A DNA stretch of 64,000 bases from positions 9,367,779-9,431,778 of the forward strand of contig JABAKD010000025.1 in assembly GCA_012845835.1 (NCBI GenBank). The letters run 5' to 3'. Shown here piece after piece: positions 41,460 through 52,600 of this stretch (the stretch's first letter is position 1; each line of letters opens with the position of its first letter). This DNA is from Undaria pinnatifida (taxonomy: Eukaryota > Sar > Phaeophyceae > Laminariales > Alariaceae). The translations under genes and the position numbers were made by a program. The notes under the pieces are model-generated. The model did no database searches, was not told the origin of the DNA, and was given only the letters and a program-made list of their open reading frames with translations.

Positions 41460-41720
41460 AAGAGTGCTGCTGGCTTGCTGTATGTAGTAGGCAGAAGGCG
41501 TTTTTTGTCGGGGATAGGCAAAGAGTGCTGCTGCTGTAGTCGGCTGATTATACATCTTTTTTTTTTGGTCCCTCCCCGCGTGTTGAAAACAAGTCGTGCT
41601 TTTACAAAAGGTTGTCGGACCTTGCTTTTTCTTTCCTCAGAAATGCGATACGCACTCGTTTTGAACAACCTTCTTTTTCCTTTTTAGAAACGTGTTCCGT
41701 GACGTCAAATACGCCAGGGG
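41460..41720. other. No gene recognised
   Basis: Two diverged copies of a short block (GAAGAGTGCTGCTGGCTGC near 41459 and GCAAAGAGTGCTGCTGCTGT near 41518). Nothing else is supported. Confidence 0.4.
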
Positions 41721-41724
41721 ACGG

Positions 41725-42058
41725 TCAATCATGGAAAGACGTCCAGCAGTCAGTCAAGTTAAACTAATGGAAAATGCCGTCTGTCAAGGGCTGGCAGTGC
41801 CGTCAGTGTAGGAAGACGTCCAGCGGTCAGGCAACCGTGTCAAACCGAGCGTTCCACACTGAAACCTAGTAGTTTGGCATCTGTCACAAGGTAAATTATT
41901 GGAAATTGTCATCTGTCAAGGGCTGACAGTGCCGTCAGTCTAGGAAAGACGTCCAACGGTCCGTCAACGGTGTCAAACCGAGCGTTCCACACTGAATTCT
42001 AGTAGTTTGGGTTCAGTCAAGGTAAACCGTTGGAAAATTGCCGTCTGTCAAGGGCTGA
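41725..42058 (+). repeat. Minisatellite, about 126-bp units x 2.6
   Basis: Each unit has GAAGACGTCCAGCGGTC, GTGTCAAACCGAGCGTTCCA, CACTGAA--CTAGTAGTTTGG and TGTCAAGGGCTGAC. A single diverged minus-strand copy is at about 4765-4860. Confidence 0.8.
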
Positions 42059-42430
42059 CTAAGGCGGTCTGATTAAGGCGGTATCCCGATATAAGGCGGT
42101 CTGATTAAGGCGGTATCCCGATATAAGGCGGTCTGATTCAGGCGGTATCCCGATAAAAGACGGTCTGAGTAAAGCGGTATCCCGATATAAGGCGGTCTGA
42201 TTAAGGCGGTATATCGATACAAGGCGGTCTGATTAAGGCGGTATCCCGATAAAAGACGGTCTGAGTAAAGCGGTATCCCGATATAAGGCGGTATCCCGAT
42301 ATATGGCGGTCAAAATCACTTGGCGCGGCTTGGGATTTGCACTAAAAACCCGGGGTGAACAAGGCGGATTCCCTCTACAAGGCGGTCATATTGCCCTGGC
42401 ACACCACCGCCTTGCTGAGGGAACCCCCCT
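42058..42430 (-). repeat. 32-bp minisatellite, reverse orientation, with flank
   Basis: Units of GGCGGTCTGATTAAGG then CGGTATCCCGATATAA, the complement of the intron 1 array. The flank GAACAAGGCGGATTCCCT to 42430 resembles the composite block at 23.45-23.62 kb. Confidence 0.85.
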
Positions 42431-43660
42431 ATAGTGCGTCTCAAGCCCAGGAGGAGGTAGAGAAGGCTTCAAACAGCCGTCAGACTCCGGTGTTGTCGGG
42501 GTTTCTGATTTGCCCTTTTTGTGGCGATATACGTATTATCATTGTATGGATGGGCGTGCATTTTAGAGTTCTTGATATACAGCAGTCGGTCTATCCTGTA
42601 TAATTAACGAGATTTTTCATGTCGAGAGGGAGAAAAAAAAAAAAGTTTTTTTTTTTTTTTTGAAAAAAAAGAAAAGACGGCAAAAAACATTAAAATCGAA
42701 CTTTTTTTGTTTTTTGTTTTTGCTAATTGCTTTGTACTTTATCGGGGGAGGGGGGCAGGGGACATGGTTGGGTTTTTTGTTGGTAGGTACGATACGATAC
42801 GATATGATATTATCTGCTTTTTTTTTTTGGGGGGGGGTGGGGTCGGATTGAGGGTTGAGACAAGCTGGTTCTCTGACGATTGGGAGGGCTAGCGTTCAAC
42901 GAAGGCCGTTAAAAGAGAGCGACGGGGAGTAATTACATGTAGTGCACACGCCACGGGGGGGAGATATGCAGTACTGCAGTAGGTCTGACATAGACAAGGT
43001 AGAAGGAGGACACAGCAAATCACAAATCATTGGATGAAGGCCCCGGCAAGTCGGGAGCGGAGCGTGATCGGATTCAGTGTGTGTGTTTGGGGCGGCGGCG
43101 ATCAACACTCGGGGTGTCGGCGCGTAACCGGTTGTCCTGCTCCTTTTCTCGCTTTTTCTCTGCGACTGCGTAGGTCTGAGGGGGGCTTCCAGAAAAGAAA
43201 CGGCGGGTTATAACCCCGACGTTACGACGCTCTGTTTTTTGCGTGATGAGATGATTGATTGATTGGGGCATTTTGGTTGATTGTTTTGACTCATTGATTG
43301 ATGGGTTGATTGGTTTCATTGACCGGGCGGCGGACTGTGGTTGTTATTAGGTTGCTCTTTGTTTGACTGTTTATTTGATTGGGTCTCGTTGACTTGAGGT
43401 AGTCTATCAACTGATATGATCAATCCATGTCTACAAAACACACCTCACCGGGGTATACATTATAGTTCGCGCCTCCATATCTCTAGCGCATACAACCTCA
43501 AGCGCCTACAACCTCAAGCGCACACTGCAACAGGTGCGCGTTGTGCAAAACATGCAGCAAAGCGCCCATGCAACATACGTGCCACCACCCGCCGAACGAT
43601 CAATGTCGTTGGCTGGGCACATCCACCGCGGCATTGTTTTTTGTACGCAAACGAGTGACA
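42431..43660. other. No gene recognised
   Basis: A/T runs at 42630-42720 and short GATTGATTG stretches near 43250-43310. No codon-biased frame. Confidence 0.45.
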
Positions 43661-43722
43661 ACCCTCATGGGATTGCAAATATATCTGGGGAACCCTCATG
43701 GGATTGCAAATATATCTGGGGG
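43661..43722 (+). repeat. Exact 31-bp x 2 tandem
   Basis: The unit starting ACCCTCATGGGATTGCAAAT occurs twice without change. Confidence 0.9.
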
Positions 43723-43794
43723 CGATTTTTGAGCGTTGACTTGAACCCCGCCAATGGATGATTGTTCAGCACCTATGAGTCGTTCTACACGGCG

Positions 43795-44065
43795 TGCCCC
43801 CCCCCCATTTTTCTGTGGCAAAATCGTCGGTTTGGAAGCCAGCTCCCGACCGTGTACCTCCTGAAACACGGTGCCCACTACCACCCCGACGCCATATCGT
43901 TGGAGTCTTTCAACAAAAACAAAAAAATCTACCATGAAGATTTTTTTGTTCATTGCTGCATCCTTCCTCGTGTCGAAGATAAGCTATGAAACGTTCATGA
44001 AAGAAACTCTCGCTGGTTTTTTTTTGGAGGGGGGGGCTATTATCCTAGAATCAGTCCCACCCTAG
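43795..44065 (+). mobile_element. Rep5 MITE-like element
   Basis: Aligns with 47340-47600: CAGCTCCCG-CCGT, CTGAAACACGGTG, CACCCCGACG, CATCCTTCCTCGTGTCGA, GAAACGTTC and CGCTGG, ending in GGGGGGGCTAT. The ends are short C/G-rich inverted repeats. Confidence 0.6.
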
Positions 44066-44145
44066 TTAGAAGTATAGTCTGTAGGTGTGTAACGAATTCC
44101 ATCATAACACCGAAAATGCCGCATTCCAGAACGTTTCAACTACAC

Positions 44146-44370
44146 CTTTCATGCGACTCACTGAACATCTCCCGGCGCTTCGCGCTTGAATGGTGCAAGC
44201 AGCAACAATGTCTGCCTTTTCAGTGAAATCTAACGTGCTCCGTCCTGGCTCCGCATGCACATACGAAAGGTCAAAGGCTACGCATGCTATCAGTGCACCC
44301 CGCGCGCGCGCAGTAGGCATACGAGGGTCAATGGCTACGCATGATACGAGTATTCCCCCCCGCCCCCACC
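44146..44370 (+). repeat. Rep1 repeat with C tail
   Basis: CTCCCGGCGCTTCGCGCTTG, then AACGTGCTCCGTCCTGGC, a 60-bp insertion, then ACGAGGGTCAATGGCTACG and a C-rich end. More diverged than the intron copies. Confidence 0.55.
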
Positions 44371-44439
44371 GACAACTCCCTGGAGGCCCCTTTTGGGGGG
44401 ACATATTACTTGGGGAATTAGTATGGGGAGAGGTTGGGG

Positions 44440-44815
44440 GATCTAAAGGGGGGTTAAGACCTCTCCACCCAAAACTGATTTGGGGAAAAATAAAATTGCT
44501 ATTAATAAGCCTGCGGGATGAAAGATCTCATGTCACTAGAGGTACAAAACGAGAGCGCACATCATGAAGAAAAAAAAATGGCATTTTTTCCCGACGATTT
44601 TGAGCTAAGGAGCCCCGTCATTCAGAAACCATTTCCGCCAAAAAAAGGTATACCTCTATCGTAGGACCATTGTAGGTTAAGGAGCCCTGTCAATCAGAAA
44701 TCATTTTCGCCAAAAAAAGGTATACCTCTATCGTAGGAAGATTTTGGGTCTAGGAGCCCCGTCATTCAGAAAACATTTTAGCCAAAAAAAGGTATACCTC
44801 TGACTGATTGTACGA
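44440..44815 (+). repeat. Rep3 repeat with tandem-triplicated 3' end
   Basis: The Rep3 3' block (GGAGCCCCGTCATTCAGAAA, then AAAAAAAGGTATACCTCT) occurs three times at about 73-bp spacing (44610, 44680, 44752). Confidence 0.75.
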
Positions 44816-44819
44816 TTTA

Positions 44820-45060
44820 GCCCCCCTCAAAACCAGCGATTCTATTTCACGAACGTTTCAAATGGGTGCTCGACACGAAGGAAAAGACGCCGTGAAAACC
44901 ACAATCATATCGCGTATTTTCTTGTGTTGAAAAGGACGGTCGAACGGTGACGTCGGGGAGGCAAGGGACACCGTTTCTCAGGAGATTTCGGCCGGGAGCT
45001 GGCTTTTCAAAACCGGCGATTTCGTTAAAGAAACGTTGTGGGGGGGGCTACCTTAGAACG
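44820..45060 (-). mobile_element. Rep5 MITE-like element, minus copy
   Basis: Bounded by TTAGCCCCCC on the left and GGGGGGGCTA on the right. The inside matches Rep5 in reverse orientation (GGTGCTCGACACGAAGG, CGGGAGCTGGC, CCGGCGATTTCGTT). The flanking TTA and TAG are consistent with a TA-type target but do not prove it. Confidence 0.6.
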
Positions 45061-45697
45061 ACTCCTCTATATATATATATATATATCGTACGAGAACCAA
45101 GCGTCTAATAGTGGCGCTCCTGTCCAACACCCCCTTCCTCTCTCTCCTGTTCGACCCGTCCTACGGTGCCAGTAGGTAGCACATTTTAGTACTGTGCAAA
45201 AAAAAAACAAAAACAAAAAAGCGTTTCTGGATATATATGATGGAGCGGCGCCTTGTAAACCCAACATCGTCGAAAATAGCAGAGAGAGAGAGAGGATGAT
45301 CTTTTTTTGTTTTTTGCAGGGTTTGTTTTTTTCCGTTGTGCACGAGACCTAGACCACGAGATTGTTCATCGGTTAGCGCCGATATTTTTCTCTCAGGAGG
45401 CTGCGCTCTTGGGCGGGGGGTATCTAGAGTTTCCCTCCCCATTGTGAGGAGATGCGAGGAAAACACAGATTGCCCTTCTTCCGCGGCGTTCGTCCCTCCT
45501 CCTCCAGCTCCTACCCCTCCCCCCGCTTGTCCTCCTCCTCCTCCTCCTCCTCCTCCTCCGCCTGTCCCCACCCCGCCTCCTGGTCCTCTCTTTCAATGCC
45601 TCCCTCCCTCCCCCCCTACTCCTCCTCACCTCCCTCCACCCCCCGGAACCCTCTCTCCTCCTTCTCACACGTGGTTGGACGCAGCTCACACTTTCTA

Positions 45698-45900
45698 ATG
45701 CGACTCGCCGACGAGCACCTCACGACCCTCCGCGCTTGATTAATGCACGGCGATGTCTGTCTCTCTGGTCGAGGTGAAAACCCAACACATGCTCCGTCCC
45801 GATATTGTAATGGATGCGAGGGTCGATGGCCTTAAGACCACTGGTGTCCATGCATGAAATGAGTTTGCATGAAATGAGCACACCTCCACCCTTTCGGGGG
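45698..45900 (+). repeat. Rep1 repeat
   Basis: CGACTCGCCGACGAGCACCT, then GGTGAAAACCCAACACATGC, GCGAGGGTCGATGGCC and a duplicated GCATGAAATGAG before a short C-rich end. Preceded by a (TCC)n-rich stretch at 45490-45660. Confidence 0.6.
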
Positions 45901-46384
45901 GGTACGTGTTTTTTATTTCATCGCAAGGAGCGGTTCCAACTTTGTTTTTTCTCTTCCTTCGTCGGCTCGAGTGTCGAATGGTGCATATATATATATATAC
46001 ACACGTTATTCATATACCAGAGGTATTTTATGAAATTATGCTCTTCAGGACGTCAGCTGTGACTTCTCGGCGAATTAAAGGATCGACACGCTCTCATCTT
46101 AATTGCTATTAATAGCTGCACGTTTGTTTTGGTATTATACTTGCAAAATATATATATATATTGCGTGGGCGTGAGTTTTTTTCACTCAAGTAATTACACG
46201 CGCGCGGAAATTATCCACTGTTGACAGGATGATGTACTGATCAATCGAAAAAAAGGGGGGGGGGGGGGGGGAAGGGGGGGGGGGGAGGGAAACAGCGCCC
46301 GCCTTGTTGTTGAATAGCGTGTGACTGAAGTTCTTTCCGTTGGGAGGCGTGCGACGACAGAGAGATAGCAGTTTTCGTCGTCCG

Positions 46385-46530
46385 AAATGGATTCTGAATT
46401 AACCCAAAATGGTGGGGAAAAAAAAAACGCCATTTTTTTTTTTTGCGTGGTTCTCGTCGTGTACCTCGGCCATGGGGTTTTTCCACCTCCCCGGCGTGTT
46501 CGTAGCAGTTTTGGTTTTCTCTGAATCAGT
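46385..46530 (-). repeat. Rep3 repeat, minus copy
   Basis: On the minus strand: CCATGGCCGAGGTACACGAC, then GAGAACCACGC, an A run and CCATTTTGGGTTAATTC. A Rep4 copy follows at 46645-46735. Confidence 0.55.
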
Positions 46531-46983
46531 TTTTTGGGAGAGTGAGTGTCTTTTAAAGCTTCCAAAAAAAAATTAAATGGAACCTTGAAGGACAAGAAAG
46601 TGGTGCACCTACTACACCTCTATCGTCGAACGCGTCTTAACCCATTTAGAGCCCCCCAGATCCCTCCCTATACTGACTTGTAGTGAATTTGTCCCCGCAA
46701 AGAGGGTTTCCAGTGGTAAAAGGCGTTAAGTACGATGTTGTTACCGGGAATACCGAGCCTCAATCGAACAGCTCGTAGCAGCGTAGGAGAGCTCGCCTGA
46801 AAGGTGGCCACATTATGTGCTTTCCTTTTTTGTGCGTGATTACATTGCACCCTGTCAACCAATACATCTCCGCAAAAATAATACGCCCCCGCGTTTCTGT
46901 GTCGTCGAGTCAACCCCACACGACACGACGGTGTAGCGCGCGGGTGACGCTCTCTGTGGGACCATCAAAACTGATTCCCCGAT

Positions 46984-47049
46984 CGGTTGTGAGCTATCAC
47001 GCGGTCGGTTGTGAGCTATCACGCGGTCGGTTGTGAGCTATCACGCGGT
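46984..47049 (+). repeat. Exact 22-bp x 3 tandem
   Basis: The unit CGGTTGTGAGCTATCACGCG plus GT is repeated three times without change. Confidence 0.9.
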
Positions 47050-47339
47050 CGGCTTGAAAAAGTATGTGACAATGTTACACGTCGAGTATCTTTGTTTTTT
47101 TGGTGTGCGTACTATTGATACAGCATTAGGGCACAGAAAGGGTGGTTGTGGGTTGGGCGAACGAATTCGTGCGTGTCTGTGTGTGTGTGTCTTCGGAGTC
47201 ACGTTTCGGGGGAAATTTATTGAGCTCACTCACCATGTATGGAACTTGAAACATTTCTAGTGCTTGCAACCACCCATTATCTACCGTGGGGGGTGGCTCG
47301 GCTCACACCTTGATTGAGTGCGACTCGCGAGTCTTACTA

Positions 47340-47660
47340 CGGCAGCCCCCCCAACTTTGCTTGAACGAAATCGCCGGTTTCAAACACCAGCTCCCGGTCG
47401 TACCTCCCAAAACACGGTGTCCCTCGATACCCCGACGTCATCGATCGATCGATAGGCCTCTTTGTGCCGGACACAAGAAAATATGTAATGTTGTGGATAT
47501 TTTTTCTTTCAATAGCATCCTTCCTTGTGTCGAGCAGCGCCCTGAAACGTTTTGATATAAAGAAAATCGCTGGTTTTGGGGGGAGCGGCTCTATCGTGGA
47601 ATCAGTCTCGCCGAACACCTCATGGCGCTTCGCGCTTGGCGCACGGCGACGTCTGCCCAC
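47340..47660 (+). mobile_element. Rep5 MITE-like element followed by a Rep1 fragment
   Basis: 47340-47600 matches Rep5, starting AGCCCCCCCAACTTTGC. Then CGCCGAACACCTCATGGCGC and TTCGCGCTTGGCGCACGGCG match the first 60 bp of Rep1. Confidence 0.55.
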
Positions 47661-47961
47661 ACTTGGACGAAAAAAGCTGTGGTTGTTGTGTTAATGTTAC
47701 TATTATACTTAGTATTATTAAATGTCTGTGCACGACGTGGGTATGTACTATCCTTCTGTCGGGTATGTTAGGATTGATGTGAGTGATGTGAAAAACGTTG
47801 CATCTCACGCTGCACATACGATGATAGTTGGATATCAGCAGCAGCACTGCAATGCTACTGATAGAAAAATTATTATACTTCGTATATTCTCCTTCTTCTT
47901 CTTCTTCTTCTTTTTCTATTCTTCTTCTGCTTTTGGAGGGGCTACTAGTAGAAGCATTATT

Positions 47962-48420
47962 ATACTATAAAAAGTGAAAATACACTCCAGCTGTGAGATC
48001 GAAGATTTCGTCGAAAAGCTCATCTTTGCAAGCTGTGTGTGATACTCCGATCGCGCGTATTACGAGTTGTGTGTCCTCATTAAGGATATAGGTCGGCGAC
48101 TCCCCTTACAGCTACAACAGTGTAGCTATCAGGGTCAACAGGGCGATTTTAGTCAGTCTGTGCGCGGAAACTATAAAACCCGTTTCTGAGGGGGACAAAA
48201 TCTGACAGCTGTGGAGGGAAATGTATCCTTTTATCAAGTGAATCCTGTAAGTCGAATAACCGGTGAGGGGGGGGGCGGAGTTTTGAAGGACGTGGGGGCC
48301 TGGTTTTGATCAAAAGCGAGCGGGTTTGGAGGGGGGGGGAGGAGGGGGGGGGGGGAAAGGGGGGGCAATTTGTGCATGTAAGCTATAAATCCTTTCAAGG
48401 GGTTAAATCTGACGGTTTTG
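47962..48420 (+). repeat. Rep2, long copy 1
   Basis: Full Rep2 plus about 190 bp of shared downstream flank (GTAAGTCGAATAACCGGTGA, then GGACGTGGGGGCCTGG and AAAAGCGAGCGGGTTTGG). Nearly identical to 49768-50215, so the two form a direct repeat 1.8 kb apart. Confidence 0.8.
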
Positions 48421-49767
48421 GAAGAAAAAAAAAAGAAAAAAGAAATATATATATATATATATATTTCGTATATTCTTCTTCTTCTATTCTTCTGATTTGG
48501 GGGGGCTACCGGGCTACAATATTAGCGCTGTGCGACTCTTTCTTCGAGCCTGTCTGTGTGGTGTGAGCTCAATGTGTGGTCGTCGTTCTTCTACCCGCCA
48601 AATCAATATAATTTTTCGGTGTTGTTGTGTGTGTGTCGTTCTTTGTTGTTTGTGTTCCGTGAGTGCGCGTCATTCAGCGTCCACATCATCATCAGCGGTA
48701 TACATACATACGCCCTTCTCCGAACCTTGTTGCTATAATCAACAAGGAACGCAAGAAACCGGCGTGCCACACAGCTGCCACACCATTGACCACATACGCA
48801 CATGCCGGCATTCATTCCAGTCTGCCTGTGCTTTGTGTAGCTGTGTGTTCTGTCTGTGTTGGCCGCCGTCCACCTTCCGTTTAAGGATATCCAATACGTC
48901 CCCAAGCCTTGTTGCTATTATAACATTGCTAATAAAATAGGAATAATCCGTGTTGCTGCCGTTGAGTTGTGGGATATATAGATTTTTGTGATTATAATCG
49001 TAGGTCCTGATTGTACTATCTATGCGTGGTCACTCCGATAAAGATGGTAACTAGTACAATTATCAACGTATCGGTTTTGATATCCTTTCCCCTAGTTGTT
49101 ATGTTTCTTATTCTTGTGGCCTGGGGCTTGTTTTGTTGTTGTGTTCCTGTACCCGGTACGCTCTTCTAGCACTTTTCACTTGCTTTACCTCGATGAACTG
49201 CGACTGTTTGGTTTATCGCTCTCTGTCTCACAGTCTGAGACACCACAGAATGATGTGTATCTCTCTAGAGGACGAAGAATCAGCACGGACACTGACTTGG
49301 TGTACAGTAACTGGGTGGTCGTCCCCGAGGGTATACATAGAAAGAACGGTAGAAAAAAGAACGGTTTAAAACCCCTTTTTTGGAGCCCCCAACCCCCTCC
49401 CTATACTAACTTCGAGTAAATTTGCACAAAGAAAAACGAGTTTTGCAGCTGTAAATAAAATGCGTTGATAATTTGAAGAGAGCACACACAACGTAATACA
49501 GCCGGCGTCTCACACGAACAGCTCTGCTGCTAATAAACACGCCATCCACACATTCCGTACCTCCTTCGTACCGGTCTGCGTGACGTGTGTTCTCTATACT
49601 TTTGATGCCTGTATGTGGCACGTATACTGCACGTACATAGAACAAAGAGTTTAAGGCGAAGCAAGGAGGCGCATAGAAGAAGGCGACGATTTACCCATCC
49701 CGGTACAGCATATAGACCTATATATGCTTAATTATTGGTATACATATTTTTGCCCTCAGACAAAATT
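48421..49767. other. No gene recognised between Rep2 long copies
   Basis: Includes an (AT)n run near 48446, unique-looking sequence and a Rep4 copy at 49370-49465. No defensible frame. Confidence 0.45.
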
Positions 49768-50215
49768 ATAAAAAATGAAAATACACTCCAGCTGTGAGAT
49801 CGAAGATTTCGTCGAAACTCATCTTTGCAAGCTGTGTGTGATACTCCGATCGCGCGCATTACGAGTTGTGTGTCCTCATTAAGGATATAGGTCGGCGACT
49901 CCCCTTACAACCACAGTGTAGCTATCAGGGTCAACAGGATGATTTTAGTCAGTCTGTGCGCGGAAACTATAAAACCCGTTTCTGAGGGGGACAAAATCTG
50001 ACAGCTGTGAAGGGAAATGTATCCTATTATCAAGTGAATCTTGTAAGTCGAATAACCGGTGAGGGGGGTGGGGCGGAGTTTTGAAGGACGTGGGGGCCTG
50101 GTTTTGATCAAAAGCGAGCGGGTTTGGAGGGGAGGGGGGGGGGGGGAAAGGGGGCAATTTGTGCATGTAAGCTATAAATCCTTTCGAGGGGATAAATCTG
50201 ACGGTTTTGGCACCA
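49768..50215 (+). repeat. Rep2, long copy 2
   Basis: Same content and order as 47962-48420 with small differences in the G runs. A further diverged block (GGGGATAAATCTGACGG, GGAAACTATA) extends to about 50360. Confidence 0.8.
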
Positions 50216-51277
50216 GTATATTATTGGGGGCGGGGGGGGGGGGGGGGGAGGGGCGGGGGGGGCAGCTCAATATGTGCCTGGAAACTATACATTATTTTGA
50301 GGGGATAAATGTGACGGTTTTGAAAATAATACATCAGTTTATCATGTATATCCTGGGGTAAGTCGTACAATCAGTGAGTAAAGAGAGGGTGGAGTGTTCG
50401 AGGGGGTGGGGTTGGGATGGGTTGGGGGGGAGGTGGGGTGTGTGGGGGCGGGGGGGGGGGCGGGGGGGGAGGAGGGGCTTTAGGTGAGGGGTTTGTTATA
50501 CGAGTGGTGCTAGGTCTAGGCGATGGTGCGGGTGTTGGGGAAGAAGGGGGCGTTCGAGGCGGGGGGGGGGGGGGGGACACAGCGGCATGGATGGCTCTCG
50601 AAAGATAATGAGGTGATATCCTGTGCGTGAAGTGTTTATTAGTGTGGCGGATTTCGATATTTGTTGGGGCGTTTGAGTAAGGGAGAGCAAGAGAGGGGGG
50701 GGGGGGGGATTTTTTAGGAGGTTTAGGTCACAAATAATATTCAAATACACTTCGGCTGTGAGATCAAAGATATGTAGCAGCTTGTTATATATATATATAC
50801 TTGATATATTTCCACGCACAAATTGACCTGCCCCACCCGTCCCCTCCCCCCCCCTATATAGCGATCCATGTACAATAGCACACCACGAAGATATGACACA
50901 TTGTATACCACACCTAAAAAATGTTTTGTGTACCACAGCTATTAATAACATCAAAAATCTGCTAGAAAAATAAACAGTACCAGGCAGGTGATATAAACTG
51001 ATGCACAACCACAACCGTCAAATTTGTCCCTTTGAAGGATTTATAGTTTCCTCGCACGTATTGAGTTATCCTGCCCCCCCCCCCCCCCCCCCCCGCCCCC
51101 CCCGCGATCCCTCTTTTTCAAACGTTCCACCTAAAATCAAATTATAATGTCAGAGTAAGAAGCACTACCAGGCAGTCGATATCACCCCATTATCTTTCTA
51201 CCGTACCTCCAATTCATTTTCGCCCCCCACCCCCCCGCCCTAAACGCCCCCCCCTCTCCCCCCCCGTCCCTTCCCCC

Positions 51278-51328
<51 letters not shown>

Positions 51329-51467
51329 CCCCCTCTTGTTGTTCAAACACCCCACCCAAAATCAAAATATTCCAGAGTAATTAACACTACCAGGCAGTTG
51401 ATATCACCCCTCAATATATTTCTAGCCATCCATGCCGTGCCTCCAATTCATTCCCCTTCCCCCCCCC

Positions 51468-51499
<32 letters not shown>

Positions 51500-51530
51500 A
51501 CGCTCCCTACGCGAACCATCGCCTAGACCT
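50216..51530. repeat. G-run then C-run region with inverted Rep2-flank relatives
   Basis: G-rich blocks at 50227-50260, 50440-50475 and 50555-50577 are mirrored by C-rich blocks at 51075-51110, 51279-51327 (49 uninterrupted C) and 51465-51497. Words such as CTACCAGGCAGT--GATATCA and CTAGACCTAGCACC also occur in the opposite orientation, so the block looks like a diverged large inverted repeat. Confidence 0.5.
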
Positions 51531-51689
51531 AGCACCAAGTGTATAGCAAGTCCCTACATCTATGCGACCTATATATAGCTGTTGGAAATCCCCTCCCCCT
51601 TCTCCCCTCCCCCAACCCCCCCCCCCCACCCCTTCGAACACTCCGCCCTCTCCTCACCGGTTATACGACTTGCAGGATACACTTGATAA

Positions 51690-52175
51690 ACCGATGCATG
51701 TCCTTCCACAGCTGTCAGATTTGGTCCCTCTCTAAAACGGGTTTTATAGTGTCCGCGCACAGACTGACTAACATCACCCTGTTGACCCTGATACAAGCTA
51801 CACTACTACTACACTGTAGTTTCAAGGGGAGTCGCCGACCTATATCCTTAACGAGGACACACAACCCGTAATACGCGCGATCGGAGTACCACACACTGCT
51901 TGCAAAGATGAGTTTCGACGAAATCTTCGATCTCACAGCAGGAAGGAGCGTATTTTTATTTTGATAGTAAAGCGTAGATAGATAGATGTCGTTTCGATGT
52001 AAATCGAATACTCTTCCGTAAAGCAGATACATCTATTATGTAGTAGTCGAATAACCCCTCCATATACCCTTAATGAGGACACGCACCCAGAAATACGCGC
52101 GACCGGAGTATCACACACAGCTTATGCAAAGACGAGTTTCGACGAAATATCTTCGATCTCGCACAACTACTACTG
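51690..52175 (-). repeat. Two Rep2 copies in direct order, minus strand
   Basis: The full copy (about 51690-51960) and a partial one (about 52040-52175) both read on the minus strand, each with the GATTTCGTCGAAACT and ACTCCG-TCGCGCGT blocks. Confidence 0.7.
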
Positions 52176-52286
52176 GAGGAAGAGTACTAGAAGAGCTGTA
52201 CATGTATATGTTCATTTTCTACCAGTACCAGTATAATTTATAGTACATTTTTTATAATAATATAGTATCGAAAACGTGGTTCACAA

Positions 52287-52600
52287 TTTTTTTTTTTTTT
52301 TTTTTTTTGCACACTTTCACTTTCCAGCTTCTGGACACGCCGTGGACACAGGTGTCATCCCTTCTCCTCCCCGGTTCTTGCCTTCAGTTTTTATCGCGCA
52401 TAGGGTTCAGCAATCCCACTGCTCGTCAATTGTTCATCGAATGTTGCTAACTCACGCTCTCGCGCTTTCCGCAAGTCAATTTGTTCCCAAGAAAAAGTCC
52501 CAACGAATTTATACGAGTATGCACTCGGCGGGGCTCGAACTCACGAAACTGACCTATACCAGGCTCGAGGATAACCTGATACGCCACCGGGGCGACCGGT
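52287..52600 (-). mobile_element. tRNA-derived SINE, copy D (full length, long A tail)
   Basis: The tRNA-like head is at about 52519-52600 on the minus strand, with TGGCGTATCAGG and GAGTTCGAGCC. The 3' end is a run of about 22 A (T on the plus strand). The long pure tail suggests this copy is younger than A and B. Confidence 0.8.
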
